From Lutraria lutraria (Eukaryota > Mollusca > Bivalvia > Venerida > Mactridae): a stretch of 64,000 nt of DNA. The notes under the pieces were generated by a model. That model ran no database searches, was not told the DNA's origin, and saw only the letters and a list, made by a program, of their open reading frames with translations. Below, in pieces: positions 49,901 to 62,081 of the stretch; the first letter of the stretch is position 1; every line of letters begins with the position of its first letter. The DNA lies in assembly GCA_964023205.1 (NCBI GenBank), contig OZ026837.1, positions 12,439,479 to 12,503,478 on the forward strand. Direction: 5' to 3'. The position numbers were made by a program, and so were the translations under genes.

Positions 49901-52200
49901 AATTTGTATGCTAAAATTAGTTTGATACTGGATGGAGTTGTTAACTACATGTAGTTAATTTAAAGGCTTATGAACTTGTTGGCATGTTGTTGTTTTTGTA
50001 ACCTTCTGATGTTGGGGCCCCTGTATCTCTGATGTAAAAACAACTGTTTTGTTTATTGTCAATAATAATTGTTTTATAGGTGTCAATTATCTTGCATTGT
50101 AAATTTTCTAAAAATGACTTAGAATTGATATGTTGAAAGCATGGCACTGTTTGTTGGTCTTGTTTATTCTTAATATAAATGTACTGTCTAATATGTCAGT
50201 AGATATCCAATTAAGGAGAAGTCTTCATAGAAAGTGGTTACCCGTTTCAAATTTAAATATTAGTTACATCTTCAATATTAACTGTTTATTAATGGTTTAA
50301 AGCAAATAGTTTAGAGCAAATGGTTGAATATACACTGTACTGTAAGATGCTATGAAAATTGGACTTCCAACTTCTTGTATTATATCGTACATAACTGCAC
50401 TAAGTCCATCATGTAACCATGCTGAGGCTAGAAGTCATGTTTTGGGTTACTTAACTAAATAAAGTCATAAATATCTATTCTTTTCTTAACACCTTTTGTG
50501 AGCAAATGAGGTACTATTCATCCCAGATTTTTGGAAACTAAAACATTGTTCAGCTTTCAATAGCCGTCATTTGTTCGGCGCGCATGAATTTTGATGCGGA
50601 CCTAAGCACTACATTTCCTTCCTTAAAACGCAATGCAATTCTTAAACTAGTTTCCGTTTCATGTTGCAATGCAAGACTATATAAGTTCAGTTTCCATGAG
50701 TACTTTGATTTCATACTTCAGATCAGCACCAAACAATAGGGTTGGTTGGGTAACCTTAAACATGACGATATTTTTCCTGGCCAGATCCTTCTTGTTGCTG
50801 TATACCCCATTGTTCATTATGTATGTTATGTTGTTTTTTCTTTCCTTGTGATACTTTTATTTATTGTATGAGCCAATTATTTTGAAACTTGATGATACTT
50901 ACTGGGAACAGATGCAGAAAAATAAAATAAAAAATACTAAAGAAGTACATGTGTTGCGTTACCTTTCTTATGCCCCAGCCATTAGAAATCACAGAAATGC
51001 ATGAAGTGTTATTACCCCTGTCCGTCTGAATTTTGGTTTCCAAGCAATAACTCAAGAAATATTTCATGGATTGATTCATATTTTACATGAAGGTGTGTAA
51101 TAATAAAATACAGGTCAGGTTAGATTTCCGTGAAAATTCAGACATTTGCACAGGAGTTATGGCCCCTTTTTGACTTCCCTTCCCTTACCTTCCCTTTTTA
51201 TTAGGTATATACGTATCCTATGCAGCCAATATTTGATTTTGTGTCAAGTACCTGTGTCGATATTATAGTCAATGTTTCTCACCATTTCTGTTTTATTTTA
51301 TATGTATAGAACATCAAATGATATATCGGATATCGATCATTCTGTATCGATACAAATATCGTATTGATAATTTTTATCGATACTCAGCCCTAATGGTTAC
51401 TGTTATGTTCTAGTACTTATTTAAAAAAAAAAAAGTCAATATTGTCAATATATTAACAGTTATGACATCTTGAAAGCCATACATTGTTGTCCGAGACAAA
51501 TAAAAGTGAAGTAGAAGATGTACAATATATCAGTATCTTACAGTGGAGACAATGTATACTAGTATTGTCTAAACATGGTAGTCTTCAGTTCAGATATAGT
51601 AGAATTAGTAGATTGGACAGACATCATCATCAAAATGGCCTTGAAATGGTTACCTGGGGATATATTAATGACTTAACAAAATGTAATATGTTGGCCTGTA
51701 TACGGGATGATGTATAATTATAGTTTATACACCTGCTGATGTACAAAAATGTTCTGGACTTATGTTACATTAAACTATACAATGGTAGTTCAATTGTCCT
51801 ACATGAATGAATCATACTATCACAGAATCAGTTGCAAAGAATTTAAGTTGACCATGACAGCTGTATGGTACATTGTACACAGTATGGATTAAACAAAGTT
51901 GAACTGTTTAAAAAAATATGTTAGAATATCAAGAATTTCTGGGGTAACCTTTCTTTTGTTTGTTTGTATGAGTTTTACGCCCCTTTTCAACAGTCAGAGT
52001 CATATGAGGCAGACAGTTCATCTAACCATCGTTCCTGGGAAGAACCAGTACAAGACACCCATCCTCTGTAAGCAACTGCCTACTTTCTCACATAAAGAGA
52101 CATGGTCGGCAGCTGGGGAATTACCCCCCCTAAAACTATTCATATAAGGCAGATTCTAAGAGGATGTTTGTGTATATGAATGAATAATAACCAAGAAAAG
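43939..52200. other. SBNO1 3' UTR and non-coding flank
   Basis: No further exon is supported. The left part is the SBNO1 3' UTR. Candidate poly(A) signals AATAAA occur at 44351-44356 and 48134-48139, among others, so the UTR is between about 0.4 and 4 kb. Repeats seen: SINE-like tails at about 45740-45856 and 46148-46295 (both with GAAAGCTGGTTAGG/GGGAAGCTGGTTGG and TTAA(A/G)(C/T)CCAA ends), and TATGCCCC-type repeats at about 48348-48592 and 50968-51180, which share AACTCAAGAAATATTT, CATATTTTACATGAA and TATGGCCCCTTTTTGACTT-type ends. Confidence 0.5.
51957..52120 (-). mobile_element. tRNA-derived SINE, head missing, reverse orientation
   Basis: Reverse complement of the family tail and centre: GAGTTTTACGCCCCTTTTCA, CATATGAGGCAGACAGTTCA, GTTCCTGGGAAGAACCAGTA, CACATAAAGAGACATGGTC. 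It stops before the tRNA-like head. Confidence 0.85.
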
Positions 52201-54488
52201 AAATCAATGAGTGCATATATCTCTTTTATTTGAACAAAACCAGGTACTCCATTCACAAAGCATAACTAACACAACTATAATTCTTGTATTCAAAACACAA
52301 TTATATAATAATTTGATTTGTCATTTCTTGGTTAATGTATCAATTAACAACCATATTAACACAACATGCTGCCAGTAATAGTCAAATAATTAGTAAACGT
52401 CACTGAATAACTCTAAGGTCAGTGATATATTATATACTGGTATTCAAGTTGGATTTTAATCATGTGGCAAAAATTTGAAGGTTTTTTACAGACACAAAGT
52501 CATACAACTGTAAATGAAGCAAAATCAATCAAAATTAGCCAGAAATTATATATAGTAAATCATTGGTATTACAAACCAAGCAAAGCACAGCAGACTGAAT
52601 TTCCCACACTAAAAATGAATGAATCAAACTCTAAGAGATGTGAGCATAGAAAACAGTCATCAGGGAAAAAACATCTAGAATAGCACACTGATCAGAATCC
52701 AAGGTAAAGTATAGCTTCATCTTGATTTAATTAAGCCAATTATTGTCATAGATTACATTAAAATATGAACAGAACTAACTGAAATAACATCTTTGGGCAA
52801 ATTGTATCAGAAACAGCAATCAACAAACACCCTGGGACCATCAATTCAATATTAATGTCTTAATGTAATAGCCTAATAGGTACCTTATTGTGAAAAGCTA
52901 AATTTGCGTAAATGTTAACAAAATATTCAGATAACAACAACAACAAAAACAGAAATAAATCATGTGACTGGCTCATTATAAACATAAAGTATTTGTATAT
53001 ACAAATTACATAAAAACTTCAATAAAAAAATTCTCTTCATAATGAAATCACAGGATATGTGTTCATAATAACAACGAATCATAAATATTGAGAGAAATTG
53101 AGTATGTATCAGTTAAAAGGAGAAAAAGAATCAGAAAGATGTCAAAAATGCTGATAATAATCATCCCTAAGTAAACCTCGCATAGCAACCAACTTAATAC
53201 TAGGACCAACTCATTACAACAACCACTAATTTTTTAATCAGTTGTCAATATTTTCTCTATATTTCTAACTTGATAGTCTGTCTACTATCATACTTAGACC
53301 ATTAGACCATTGTTCGATTTGGTAGAAAAAAGAAATAATTTTAATATTACATCACCATTGATGTTATTTGGCTGTAAGATAAAATGACAATTCAAAATGG
53401 AGTAAATAAAAGCCAAAAATAAAACCAATGCCTTAATCAAAGCCGATGCATGTACTCAAGAAGTAAAGCAGTACATATTACTTATAGTTGCAATATGGCA
53501 TGCTAGGTGAGGCATATGATATAACCAAACAAATAATACAATAACATAAAAACAAATAGAACAATAACTCACAAACAGGTCAAACTATACAGGAAGTACG
53601 GTAAGACAAGTTAACAAGACCAAACAAAGCAATTTATGTAACCAACTCTACCAAATATGCCATTTTATTTTTACCAAATAAACGACAATCAACCTTGTAG
53701 ATTACAAATGCCTAATACTGGTAATCAAATACACATTCCAGATTTCACTAATAATGGCATTTACATCGATAGAATGATCATAGACTCATTTCAAAAGATG
53801 ATGTAAAGCAAATAAGATACTGGTATGAAACTCTCACATTCTTAGGCCGATATATGTATAACTTAATTGTAATTATAATATCCAAATGACATTAGAGTAA
53901 AATTTTATCAAAGAAAAGTGTTAAATTCTTATTCTTTTATACATGTACTTAGCATTTGAAGGCAATGCCATAGAAACTACATGTACACAATATCATTTTT
54001 CTCTGATATCAAATACTTACATAAAGAAAATAAAAACTTTCAGAAAAAGTTGATATTCAAATTACACATACAAACTAACACATATATTCACACACATAAC
54101 ATACACATATATAGTATTGCACATAACACACAGCATATATGCTCAACAATTAAACAACATTAATCTTAACAAAATCAACAGTTTTAATATAAATAACACA
54201 ATCATCAATTTAATCATAGGTAACTGAAGAAAGGTTGTAAGTAAAATTTAAGGACATAGGGTATTATTTAAATTGTGTGCCGCAACAAAATATCTTTTCG
54301 GGAAGATTAGAAAAAAAAATTAAATTCCCAAAATGATGTTCATTTGTTCCAGGTACAAAACATGCATACATTAAAATAAAATTACATACATAGGAACTCT
54401 TTTGGTTATCATAGTGAGCACTGTATGAGGTTAATAATAACAGCTACGCTTCAACTCGGAGGGTTATTTTGGCTAGTAGTCTATTACT

Positions 54489-54701
54489 CAGGGGTGTCAA
54501 TAGAGCCAAATTAAAAATCCTGAAAATCATATGTGACCGTCCATTTTTGCCAAACATGAGGCCTTCAACCACTTGTTTCCATATTTAACTCAGTATTAAA
54601 GAAAATCCTTCAGAGCAGTTTAAATTGATCATAACTTTGCCAAATCTTGAGATATTTTCCTCAAATAACTTTTATTTTGCTGCGGAACAATGTCACCCCT
54701 G
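54489..54701. mobile_element. 213-bp MITE with CAGGGGTG ends
   Basis: Starts CAGGGGTGTCAATAGAG and ends AATGTCACCCCTG. The interior (CTGAAAATCATATGTG, GCCAAAC, GAGGCCTTCAACCAC) recurs without the ends at about 58548-58720. The terminal 8 bp equal those of the element at 23219-23391. Confidence 0.65.
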
Positions 54702-55019
54702 ACTACTGTAAACATGGCATATTGATAAAACCTGTAGCTATTTTGTGTTCATACTAACAGGAGGACAATGGTGCAAACAGAGATTAAGGTAGCATTTTAC
54801 ATAAAACTCTGGATGGAATTGTTGTCCATATAATATCCCAGCCATATTGATATGATATAAACGCACCGTTAGGCCATCTTTAAACATCTATTGAATTGCA
54901 GTTAGACCACCATATCATTCAAACATTGCCCTGCCCAAAATTTGTAAAACAATTTTGACGAAATATTTTCATTCTATTTTCCAACTTTTTGGTTTCAGTA
55001 AAAGCATATAATGTCATGT

Positions 55020-55252
55020 TTGTTTGTTTATTTGAGTTTTACGCCCCTTTTCAACAGTCAGAGTCATATGAGGCGGACAGTTCACCTAACCATTGTTCCT
55101 GGAAAGAAACCAGTACTAGACTCCCATCCTACAGTCTACTTTCTCACATAAAGAGACATAGATGGTAGCTGGGCTCAAACTCAAGACCCTGTATCAGTGA
55201 GAGGTTACAGTGATTTGAAGTCAGCCATCTTAACCAGTTGACCACAGAGGAA
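55020..55252 (-). mobile_element. tRNA-derived SINE, reverse orientation
   Basis: Near full length in reverse: tail GAGTTTTACGCCCCTTTTCA, centre CATATGAGGCGGACAGTTCA, and head remnants GGGCTCAAACTCAAGACCC and TTAACCAGTTGACCACAG. The 3' end has a TTTGTTTGTTTATT tract. Confidence 0.87.
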
Positions 55253-55983
55253 GGTCACATATAATGTTAACAAAAACTATCTTACTCAATGTTAAAAGCA
55301 TTGGCTGTATAACCGCAAACCAACTTCATTTTCATGATGGCCTAGATATAGGTGAATAGTGACCTAAGTGTTCAGTGATTCAATGATTTTTTACTTTCTT
55401 CTTTCAATATGTATAGCCATGTGATTTTAACAGTCATACATGCATTGATATATGTATAGACATTCATCAAAATAATAAAAATCACTTCAATCATTTTAAT
55501 TATTCATTTTGTCCAAGATAACTGGTCTGTAATCAATTAATGAAATATTCTTAAAGCTACTAGCACATACGGTATTATAAGGTACCATTCCAAAATAACT
55601 TACAAAGTTCTTTGTATTAGTACAGTAAGTATTGATAATTAAACTAGTTAAATGTGAAACTTCAAAAGCAAGAAGGAATATATGACATGAATAAAACACA
55701 ACACATGAACTAACTAATCTAAGCACACACATGTACCATTATATTGCAAGTCAATTTTCTATAAAAATATACTATTTTGTCAGCAATGCATACAATATTT
55801 GGCCCCTTAATTACAATATCACACATAAATATGATAAACAAAAAATCAAAAGGAATCATACGGGGCTAGAACTTTGTTGGGATGATGAACAATGGTGAAT
55901 TTAGGCCTAAAATGGTCACATAGACCAAGAATACATAAATACATGTGATAATTGTGGTCTTGGTCCATGTGGCCATTAAGGCC

Positions 55984-56318
55984 TTAAAGTCCCATTAGCT
56001 ATTTAAATTTAGCAGTACAAAACAATATATGTAGTGATAGTAAAATTTAAGAAATATATTTTATTTGCTCTAAAACAATATTACACGATGCCTTTCTTTA
56101 GCTACATCTCATAGAAATGTTGTCAGAAGCTTTTTCTTATTTTTTGCAATATCATTGAAAAAAAATACTGTGCTATATTTCAATATGTACTTTGTGATTA
56201 AAAAAGAATTTCAGAATGTTTTTATTGCAAGTAAAAGTCAATTTCACTGATAAGATATCTTTCTAGGTAAAATAACACCTACTTAAATTTTAAATCCAAA
56301 ATGCTAATGGGGCTTTAA
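55984..56318. mobile_element. TTAA-flanked MITE, AGCCCCATTAGC family, copy 3
   Basis: A 335-bp element bounded by TTAA on both sides, with ends AGTCCCATTAGCTATTT and GCTAATGGGGCT. Its right two-thirds are the reverse complement of the interior of 17942-18229 (for example AAGTAAAAGTCAATTTCACT and ACTTTGTGATTAAAAAAGAA), which establishes a real family. Confidence 0.87.
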
Positions 56319-56707
56319 ACACAATAATACACCACCCCTACAATGTACAAGCTCATACAAAGGCAATCAATTGATGACAATTACTGTATACAGTCAGTAG
56401 TATCAGAAATATGAAAAGTTGACTTCATTCTTAACATCAACTACAAGCAAAGAGTACTTGTAGTAATTAAAATGTTTTGGCAATCAATATGACAAATATT
56501 CTGTGACATGTAATTTAACAGAATCATTTATTACACATCTTTTTTAATAATATACCCAGTATTGGTTTCAAATGCGATTTACAAATGTAATGAGATACAA
56601 ATTAACTAAGCAATACCAAAGCAACAGCACTTGGATTTTAACAAGACTTTCAGATGATATTAGCTACAAATTGTTCTCAATTACAAGAAAAGAAAAAAAA
56701 TCAAAAA

Positions 56708-56891
56708 CAGTCAAACATGTGTTTACAGCCATCTCCACATAAAATAAAGGTCACCCTTTGAATAAAGACCATTCCTTGAAAAATCTTCATTTATTATTTA
56801 AAACAAACAGACCACAAAATAAAAACCAATCAGTGAATAAAGGCCACATTTTGTCTTTCCTAAGGATAACCTTGGTTCACATGTTTGACTG
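56708..56891. mobile_element. MITE, CAGTCAAACCTGTG family
   Basis: Starts CAGTCAAACATGTGTTTACA and ends TTCACATGTTTGACTG, followed by TA. The interior has AATAAAGGTCACC, AATAAAGACCATT and AATAAAGGCCACA blocks. Confidence 0.82.
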
Positions 56892-58102
56892 TACTTCAAT
56901 GCAAAGCAGGCAACTTGATAGAACACCAAGATAGGATTTTTATCAGAATGATCTCTGATAATGCTTACTGGTAAATAAAATCAATGAGCAAAAATGCAGA
57001 TTTGAGTGTAAAGTATCAGTGTAAAGTTTGGAACAAAATATACAAACATTGACAGTGGAATGTTTAAATTTCTGGAGGTTAGATGAAAGCATGAAACATG
57101 AACTAACAAACAATAGATTAACATAATGAATTAAAAATGCAAGCTTTATCATACATCATGAAAATCTGTGTACTACAGGGCCGTAGAAACCAAAGCGGGA
57201 GGTGGGGGGTTTGCTTCCTATAGGCCTCCAATGTCTTCAGCATATGCATACTGCAGTGGATAGGTAGAAATACTGACCATCCATGGCAAGTTTTGATTTA
57301 GAAAAAAAGTTTCAAATTAAGTTTTCCATTTAAAAGATTAACAAATGTTCCAAAAGCATGAAGAATTTGAACCATGTTCATACTCTGTAAGTAAAATCAA
57401 GAGAGAAAAAATCTAACAGTGAAAATCAATTGTTTTAAAAAGTAAATGGAAGAGTTATCTTTCTTCCTTATTTATCAAACTTTTTTCACAATGTGATAAA
57501 AAGTTCAAGCAGTAAAACATATAGAACAAACCAAATGATAACATAAAAACAACCTGCTAGAATGAAGAGATGAAACTGGAAGACATACGACACAGTTTTA
57601 GAATAATTAAGATTTAGTCAATTTTCGTTGATTACCAGTATACTTTTAAGGTCATTAATTAGTCTTGATAATAACACTGCAAAGTGCTTAATTAAAGCAT
57701 AGTGCAATACTGACACAAGGAAAATGGAGCTTTAAGTAATCATGATAAACAACTTATTTAATTAGACAAAATTTCACTAAATGATATTTGTTCATTAATC
57801 AGTAGGTAAAAAATTCAGATGTTGTTTCAATATAATTCATATGTAAATTTAATCAATGTATTAGTATTACATTAATTTCAGAAATTAATAAAAAAAAATT
57901 GTAAAATAATGACAGAAAAATGACATGATACCTTTGTTTAAACATAAAATGATAATAATGTAAGCGACAGATAAATGCGCTGGAATTTATCGTAATTTAA
58001 TTCAATGCAAAATCAAACATAATTAATTTGAAAAAAAGGGGCGATATTGATTTCCATATCTAACACACTATCACAGACAGAAGATATATCGTCAAAGACA
58101 AG

Positions 58103-58178
58103 TCACTGAAAACTTTGGCCTCGTTTTCTTCCTGACGGCTTCTTGTTCGACGAATCACCACCAAATATCGATGAAAAG
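58103..58178 (-). CDS. C-terminal exon of an unrecognised gene
   Basis: Read on the minus strand, a pyrimidine-rich tract and acceptor (CTTTTGTTTTTCAG) lead into 76 nt that end in TGA at 58105-58103. The exon completes a split codon and then encodes 24 residues beginning FSSIFGGDSSNKK and ending GRKRGQSFQ. This is a basic, Ser/Gly-rich tail with no domain I recognise. Strong acceptor, codon-like composition and a GC content above its surroundings make it more likely real than chance. Upstream exons would lie at higher coordinates; none is convincing between here and the window end, so the rest of the gene probably lies beyond 64 kb or in very short exons. Convergent with SBNO1. Confidence 0.5.
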
Positions 58179-59122
58179 CTGAAAAACAAAAGAAAATATT
58201 GTGAAAATAATTCATGTAGTACTTCGCATTATGACATACACCATAGAGGTTAATTACGTTTAATGTCTTAAATCAGACAATTCTTTTTGCACCATGTCAT
58301 GATTTTTCTTTTTTTTACCATTTCCGTTATACAACTAAAAAGATCTGTCACCAAAATATTAGTTTTTTTCGGTATTTGTAAATTATACTACTCAAAAATT
58401 GTAAGGATCATACTGTTTATACCAACTGCTACTTAATTTTATCACAACTGTTGATTAGATTTGATCAAATTTGATCATTCAATTATAATATACAAGAGCA
58501 AAAAATGAAAGAAATGATGTCCATTGAAGCATATCAGTATATTCAGAGTGTCAATAAGTGACAATAACGCCAAATTGAACATTCTGAAAATCATATGTGG
58601 CCGACCATTATTGCCAAACGAGAGGCCTTCAACCACATTGTTTACATATTTAATTCATTTCGTGTTGAAGAAAATCCATAAGAACAGACTAAATAGACCA
58701 TAACCTGAATTTCCTGAAAATCAAATGATTTTTCAAGACCCATTTTTTAAGGAATTTACCTAAAGTTCTCCGAAAATCGGAATTCTTAGAAAGACAGTCT
58801 TTTGGCACAGTGCAGAAGGGGTCCAGTTTTTAGGGGTCTTACTGTGTTTGTATGTTCAGACGATGTCTGAACATTGAATAAGTGATCCCTATCAAAATTT
58901 GAGTAGTATATAATAAGTTCCCAAGTCATACATCTATAAACATTACACTATGTTCACCGAATTCATTGCAATCAGGTTATACACTCACAGTCATGGCACA
59001 TAACAAGATATACAACATCTTGAATAATTGAAATAATACAAACAAACAAATTATCAAATACAACACAGTATAACACAATAAAACTTCTACTATGAAACTA
59101 GAACTATCACTAAAGGTGATGA
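58179..59122. other. non-coding stretch, repeat relic only
   Basis: No exon seen. Positions about 58548-58720 repeat the interior of the MITE at 54489-54701 (CTGAAAATCATATGTGGCC, GAGGCCTTCAACCACATTG). Confidence 0.5.
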
Positions 59123-60489
59123 ATACCCCCAGATGCGGCCTTGACACAGTTATTGTTACATTTTACAGAGGAAAATATAATGCATTTTCATTTTTTTAAT
59201 ACCTGCAAATTGTTGCTTAGATATATCCTGACCAGTTTCTAAATATACATTATATAAAAAATAACAAAGGGCCATAACTCATTAAAATTTACTTGGACAA
59301 AACCTATTGTGGACATGCACAACTTGGCAAACTACTTATCACTTCTAAGAAGTTTCACTGAATTCCTGCATGTAGTTGCTGACAAATAGTACGGACAAAA
59401 TTTACCTAATTGTATAAAACAAAGGGCCATAACTCAGTGAAAATTAATCCAAACAAAACCTGGTTATTGCATGCACAACTTGGCTTACTTTTTATAACTT
59501 CTGTGAAGTTTCATTGAATTCCTATGAGTAGTTACTGAGATATTGTATATACACTGTATAAAAAAACAACAAAGGGCCATAACTCAGTGAAAATTTAACC
59601 AACCAAGACAAGCTTAATGCATGCACAACTAGGCTAACTACTCATCACTTCTGAGAAGTTTTATTGAATTCCTGGCAGTAGTCAATGAGAAATAGTCAGA
59701 ACAAAATTTGCCTATTGTATATACTGTAGAAAAAAACAAAGGGCTATAACTCAGTGAAAATCAATCCAAATGAAAAATGATTTAGGCATGCACAACTAGG
59801 CTAACTACTTATTACTTCTGTGAAGTTTCGTTGAAATCCTGTGAATAGTTGCTGAGAAATTGTCCGGACAAAATTTGCCTAATGTATATACTGTATAAAA
59901 ACAACAAAGGGCTATAACTCAGTGAAAATTAATCCGAACGAAAATTGCTTTAAGCATGCACAACTAGGCTTACTACTGATCACTTCTGTGAAGTTTCATT
60001 GAGATCCTGTGAGTAGTTGCTGAGAAATTGTCCGGACAAAATTTGCCTATTGTATATACTGTAGAAAAACAACAAAGGGGTATAACTCAGTGAAAATTAA
60101 TCAGAACAAAAATTGCTTTAAGCATGCACAACTAGGCTTACTACTGATCACTTCTGTGAAGTTTCATTGAGATCCTGTGAGTAATTGCTGAGCAATTGTC
60201 CGGACAAAATTTGCCTATTGTATATACAGTATAAAAACAACAAAGGGGCATAACTCAGTGAAAATTAATCCGAACAAAAAATGCTTTAAACTAGCACAAC
60301 TAGGCTTACTACTGATCACTTCTGTGAAGTTTTATTGAAATCCTGTCAGTAGTTGCTGAGAAATTCTCCGGACAAATTGTGTCTACAGACGCACGGACCG
60401 ACCGACCGACCGACCGACCGACCGGCCGACCGACCGACCGTCAAGCGTGAATCCAATATAGCCCCCATATATTTCATATCTGGGGGTAT
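59123..60489. mobile_element. pearl-like element: seven ~165-bp core repeats plus ACCG microsatellite
   Basis: Bounded by ATACCCCCAGAT (59123-59134) and its exact reverse complement ATCTGGGGGTAT (60478-60489). Inside, seven tandem units begin with AACAAAGGG(C/G)(C/T)ATAACTC near 59263, 59418, 59568, 59735, 59903, 60070 and 60239; spacing is 150-169 bp and later units are more alike. Each holds GCATGCACAACT(A/T)GGCT and TGAAGTTTCATTGA. A (GACC)n tract lies at about 60392-60440. As I recall, tandem ~160-bp cores followed by an ACYG microsatellite define the pearl family of oysters and other bivalves. Confidence 0.85.
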
Positions 60490-60715
60490 AATAACATATA
60501 ACAAAACACATGAAATCCAGTTATAAAGATATTAATTTTGTACTTCAACATAAAACTCTAAAAATCAAAGTTATTTGACCTGTTGTCTGCAAAGCAGAAA
60601 AAAATTAATCTGAGAAATGCATAAAGCAAAGAATTCACTCATACATACCGAAGAAATCTATAAATAATAAGAACAAAAATCTAACAAAAATTGAGAAAAA
60701 ATCAAATTTAAACTT

Positions 60716-60786
60716 CTACAATATCATGACATACAGTCTGAGACTCCACAGACTTGCCAACAGGACAAGTAGTGATACAATCAGCC
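60716..60786 (-). CDS. possible terminal exon with hydrophobic tail
   Basis: On the minus strand an acceptor-like GCCTTTGTTTACAG at 60800-60787 is followed by an open frame of 22 whole codons to TAG at 60718-60716. The peptide starts LIVSLLVLLASLW and ends LYVMIL; it would be a single membrane-spanning C-terminal anchor. The acceptor lies inside the end of a MITE (60778-60955). No upstream exon is seen, so this may be chance. It could be an alternative last exon of the gene ending at 58103. Confidence 0.2.
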
Positions 60787-60955
60787 CTGTAAACAAAGGC
60801 CAACATCAGGAAAAACAAAATATGATCTTTATTGACTGGTGGCCTTTATTTGGAGGTCAATTTGTTCTAAATAATCAATGACAGTTCTTATAGGAATGGC
60901 CTTTATCTACAGGGTGACCTTTATTTGGAGGTGGCCGCTAACACAGTTTTGACTG
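60778..60955. mobile_element. MITE, CAGTCAAACCTGTG family, diverged
   Basis: Left end CAATCAGCCCTGTAAACAAA after TA, right end ACACAGTTTTGACTG before TA. Internal GGCCTTTATTTGGAGG and GGAGGTGGCCGCTA blocks match the short copy beside FABP exon 2. Confidence 0.7.
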
Positions 60956-61311
60956 TACAACAAAATTTAACGTCAACAGAATATTTCAGACGTTGCATAC
61001 TAGCATGTGACAAATGATGGGAAGTGTTATAAAGCTGGTAATAATGATAGAAAAACCTAGAGAAGCTGAGACAATGACTTATCTGGCCTCTAACGATTGT
61101 ATTTAGGAATCTGAAATAGCAATTGGCAGAACAGTACAAACATTATTTACTTTATCTTACTAAAGATTCCCTCATTTTAGTGTAAATTATAACGATGCTC
61201 ACAGCAGACTGTATCGTCGGAATGAGATTCTAGTTATTTGCAGATTACATGGTTAAACAAGTAGAGAGGATTCCTCAAACTCAATGATAGAAACATGTAT
61301 CAAATACTTAA

Positions 61312-61484
61312 CAGTAATAGTAAAACCTGTACCTGTGACCACCTCTAAATGAAGGCCAACCTGTGAATAAAGGCCATTCTCTTAAATTTAGAACAAAAAT
61401 TACCTCCAGATAAAGGTCACCTATCAATAAAGGCTACATACTTATTGTCTTTCTCTTTGTGGCCTTTGTTCATAGGTTTGACTG
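61312..61484. mobile_element. MITE, CAGTCAAACCTGTG family
   Basis: Right end CATAGGTTTGACTG then TA. The left end is degenerate (AGTAAAACCTGTACCTGTG), so that edge is approximate. Internal AATAAAGGCCATT and GATAAAGGTCACC blocks match the family. Confidence 0.7.
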
Positions 61485-62081
61485 TATTGATTCCAAGTTA
61501 AATGTGCTTTGAATCAAAATCTTCATCTACAAGGAACATATGGTTATGTGCAGAGAGACAGACACCTTGTTCATGGATTGTATTTATCTTACTGTAAGAT
61601 GAACTGGATGTTTAATAGAGATGATTTACTTACGGTAAGTATACAGTCTCCACTTCAGTATCATAATATAACATTACTTAGATAAAGACAATTAATCATA
61701 CTGTTCAATACCCAATGATTGTATTTTTTTTATATTAATTTAATGTGGGGGCCACAATCCACTCCATACTAGAATTAAGAGAACAAGAATGCAAAAGATG
61801 AAATTAAATATACCAGTATATATAGAATCTACTTAATTGAATCTTTTTGTTAAAAGCAAGGCAATATTTCCAAGGACAAAAAATTAACTTAAAGGAAATT
61901 TGATTTCATTCCATCAAAATATTGATATTAGAATTATCATCGTGTTCTTATAATTACTATCATTACTTCTAAGTCATTTTTTGTTGTTCAGAGAATGACC
62001 TAATGGTAATAAGCATATCTCTTGGAGTCATTATCATATTATAGAGAATGCAGATGAAACAAGATGTGTTTTTAAAGCACA

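Larger units (their letters stand above)
52200..58102. other. non-coding, possible long minus-strand 3' UTR
   Basis: No exon is supported on either strand. The stretch is A-rich on the plus strand (T-rich on the minus strand) and lies 3' of the minus-strand terminal exon at 58103-58178, so part may be its 3' UTR. A TTTATT at about 52216 would be AATAAA on that strand. It carries four mobile elements listed separately. Confidence 0.35.
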
